From: a bacterium | Lineage (GTDB): Bacteria; Armatimonadota; Fimbriimonadia; Fimbriimonadales; JBAXQP01 | Reading direction: 5' to 3' | Length of the DNA: 6,774 bases | Assembly: GCA_037131655.1 (NCBI GenBank) | Contig: JBAXQP010000151.1 | Coordinates: 1-6,774, forward strand | Shown: in pieces, positions 6,501 through 6,774 of the stretch | Position numbering within the stretch: position 1 is the first letter of the stretch | Layout: every line of letters begins with the position of its first letter | Program-made: the position numbers and the translations under genes | The notes under the pieces: model-generated | Databases searched by the model: none | What the model was told of the DNA's origin: nothing | Seen by the model: only the letters and a program-made list of their open reading frames with translations

Positions 6501-6774
6501 ACTTCCCTGGGGATGTTGACTTAGGCGATCTGACTGTGAAGAAGATCGAAGCGACAATAGCTTCCAGCGGCGAGGCGAAACTGGATAGCAAGCTTTATTG
6601 GTATATTTCATCCGTTACAAACCCAACAAAACAGCCCATCGCTGTTGGTCAAACCGACCCAAGCGCAGGCATCTCGACATCACCTTCTTATGAAATGAAG
6701 TATCTAAAGATGTTAGGCGCAGGCACTTATAAATGGCGTGTTCAGCTTCAAGACGGTAAGCTACTAACTGAATC
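3542..6774 (+). CDS. Large exported multidomain protein with TPR-like N-terminus and Ig-like beta domains (3'-partial)
   Basis: The frame starts at the ATG right after an in-frame TGA and runs open to the window end (1077 codons, no stop); the 3' end is missing. Residues 1-21 are a signal peptide (MILRW, then VVLVFIVSFTIG, cleavage after ALA before D22), so the protein is exported to the periplasm or beyond. Residues about 27-145 look like degenerate tetratricopeptide helices: YDKAKQAVKSKSWLRAITLFQ, then PYSPYLGIGYSYYQL and ALRKAAQTGSNHAAYYYLLKALL. Beta-rich regions follow (about 219-335 and 336-510). Then come a helical block (512-612), a beta block (614-695), a second helical block (696-805), a second beta block (809-880), and Ig-like segments (890-975, including AGDYYVRLWYGD, and 977 onward). 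Only two cysteines are present (254 and 964). No enzyme motif is visible and I do not recognise the family. A scaffold or binding role in the envelope is inference. The upstream terminator suggests independent transcription, although readthrough from the barrel gene is possible. Confidence 0.85.
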   Translation, partial: MILRWFVVLVFIVSFTIGALADSPDYKSNYDKAKQAVKSKSWLRAITLFQSTLKSSYNDSPYDDPYHNFESPESGRADTGPYSPYLGIGYSYYQLYLAGGEPNQVSPDDALKGSVEALRKAAQTGSNHAAYYYLLKALLAQADRWQSQGLDTSSIFTEIEKRFKEKDQISKFSKFRKDYDTGVLGEDGQVYQSPSSPEFAKKMEELAGAFDRPSLGDNSVPFEIAVPSLKGTATIKVYANDPSAYQFTLNFPGCPVFQSTDKPLQIPSDSVRKYWAVTIPINLSSVKDPEARIKIARGLRNRMGLQGNVVVTLSDPKFPQPLQQDVKMVIGAKERDYVDIIPGDQLAFPVGVNEYSTVIPDDQGILSVSWKYSDEAAPHLLSPGDTLKIALGTGHSQVEVTVDSLLMSGLAQTKKYALVSGWGTGLAGVIDTDINVARVSGSMVATSAVKSVVVDGVAVPVSIAPNGINSVSVSFENVFIPLKGNTALLELKDATGQVIGSQQISLQNVPLFAKGAVWQQIADTYRASAQPTKEEISARLVTRASALLNKQLELSRSNLEASNAIAAAVKSLKPGGKEATQIASMQVDYKTAYEKTLSDKLGLQVVIAKALRNGAQVVLVKANTASLNESVSNVTVRYDDGAGYKSEVTSQKADEWIPLVITPGQGTLVASVKVASKAEPFQSKPISIASAPLVSESSLSQKWQSVVAKTDLRAVVRDGSLLDSELKTRYVFVAKKRAVLLLTSAQGGDLVDAQTFIDDLNELSPQDAGPLAQKMASIRDTRNDNEYQVALKQISVVWSNKPEDLKTTGGQVKVAVANLNTDKVEIHLLVDGEEADWKQPLQIMPYKKYEFILQATPKGKDRRQQISNAIAVWSPGVKLQASGKQSPLRALNLGTLTVDAPKPGSSPGYFYSIVRKDDDREIYQSKTPSTDAQMDLSNIPMMEDLKAGDYYVRLWYGDAQVLACSTGSVRVQVELPPPVEIKYAVRHFPGDVDLGDLTVKKIEATIASSGEAKLDSKLYWYISSVTNPTKQPIAVGQTDPSAGISTSPSYEMKYLKMLGAGTYKWRVQLQDGKLLTE
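4049..4066 (+). repeat. In-frame 9-bp tandem duplication (TCAAAGTTT x2)
   Basis: The exact duplication encodes SKFSKF at residues 170-175 of the large exported protein, in the charged linker after the TPR-like region. It keeps the frame and probably arose by slippage. It gives the linker a basic-aromatic patch (KFSKFRK). Confidence 0.7.

Noticed and set aside
3485..6774. TGA recoded as a sense codon, joining the 18-codon frame to the large gene
   Set aside because: No other in-frame TGA occurs in any of the three genes, and a good signal peptide starts right after the TGA, so the standard code with a start at 3542 is simpler.

Overview
The window is a moderate-GC bacterial chromosomal segment with a Gram-negative (diderm) envelope character. 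It holds three plus-strand genes, all encoding exported or envelope proteins. An outer-membrane beta-barrel of the PorV/UPF0164/FadL-like type sits directly behind a large exported protein built from tandem Ig-like repeats. The repeat style (SVKGG...GTV.LD..AP.GGL.V.LSS.N.AATV...VPAG) is one I associate with Armatimonadota and some other environmental phyla. That placement is recall-based inference with low confidence, since no rRNA or marker gene is present. All genes read in the standard code, with no in-frame TGA.

Layout. Positions 1-2064 carry the 3' part of a large Ig-repeat surface protein whose beginning lies upstream of the window: the first residues fall in the middle of a repeat. 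After 32 nt, with a strong Shine-Dalgarno, comes a complete 390-residue outer-membrane barrel gene (2097-3269). The spacing implies one operon. A 12-bp perfect hairpin (3284-3310) closes this unit as a probable terminator. A 272-nt AT-rich intergenic region (3270-3541) follows. It has a perfect TATAAT hexamer and three copies of the heptamer CATACTC/GAGTATG in alternating orientation. From 3542 to the window end runs one uninterrupted reading frame of at least 1077 codons. It has a signal peptide, an N-terminal TPR-like helical region and then alternating helical and Ig-like beta regions. I do not recognise its family and its 3' end is outside the window.

How they may work together. The Ig-repeat protein and the barrel are probably co-expressed envelope components: a long filament-like or adhesive protein and an outer-membrane porin or export-associated barrel. 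The third protein is also exported but appears to be transcribed separately. Nothing in the window shows an enzymatic activity. I saw no tRNA, rRNA, CRISPR array, insertion sequence or phage gene.
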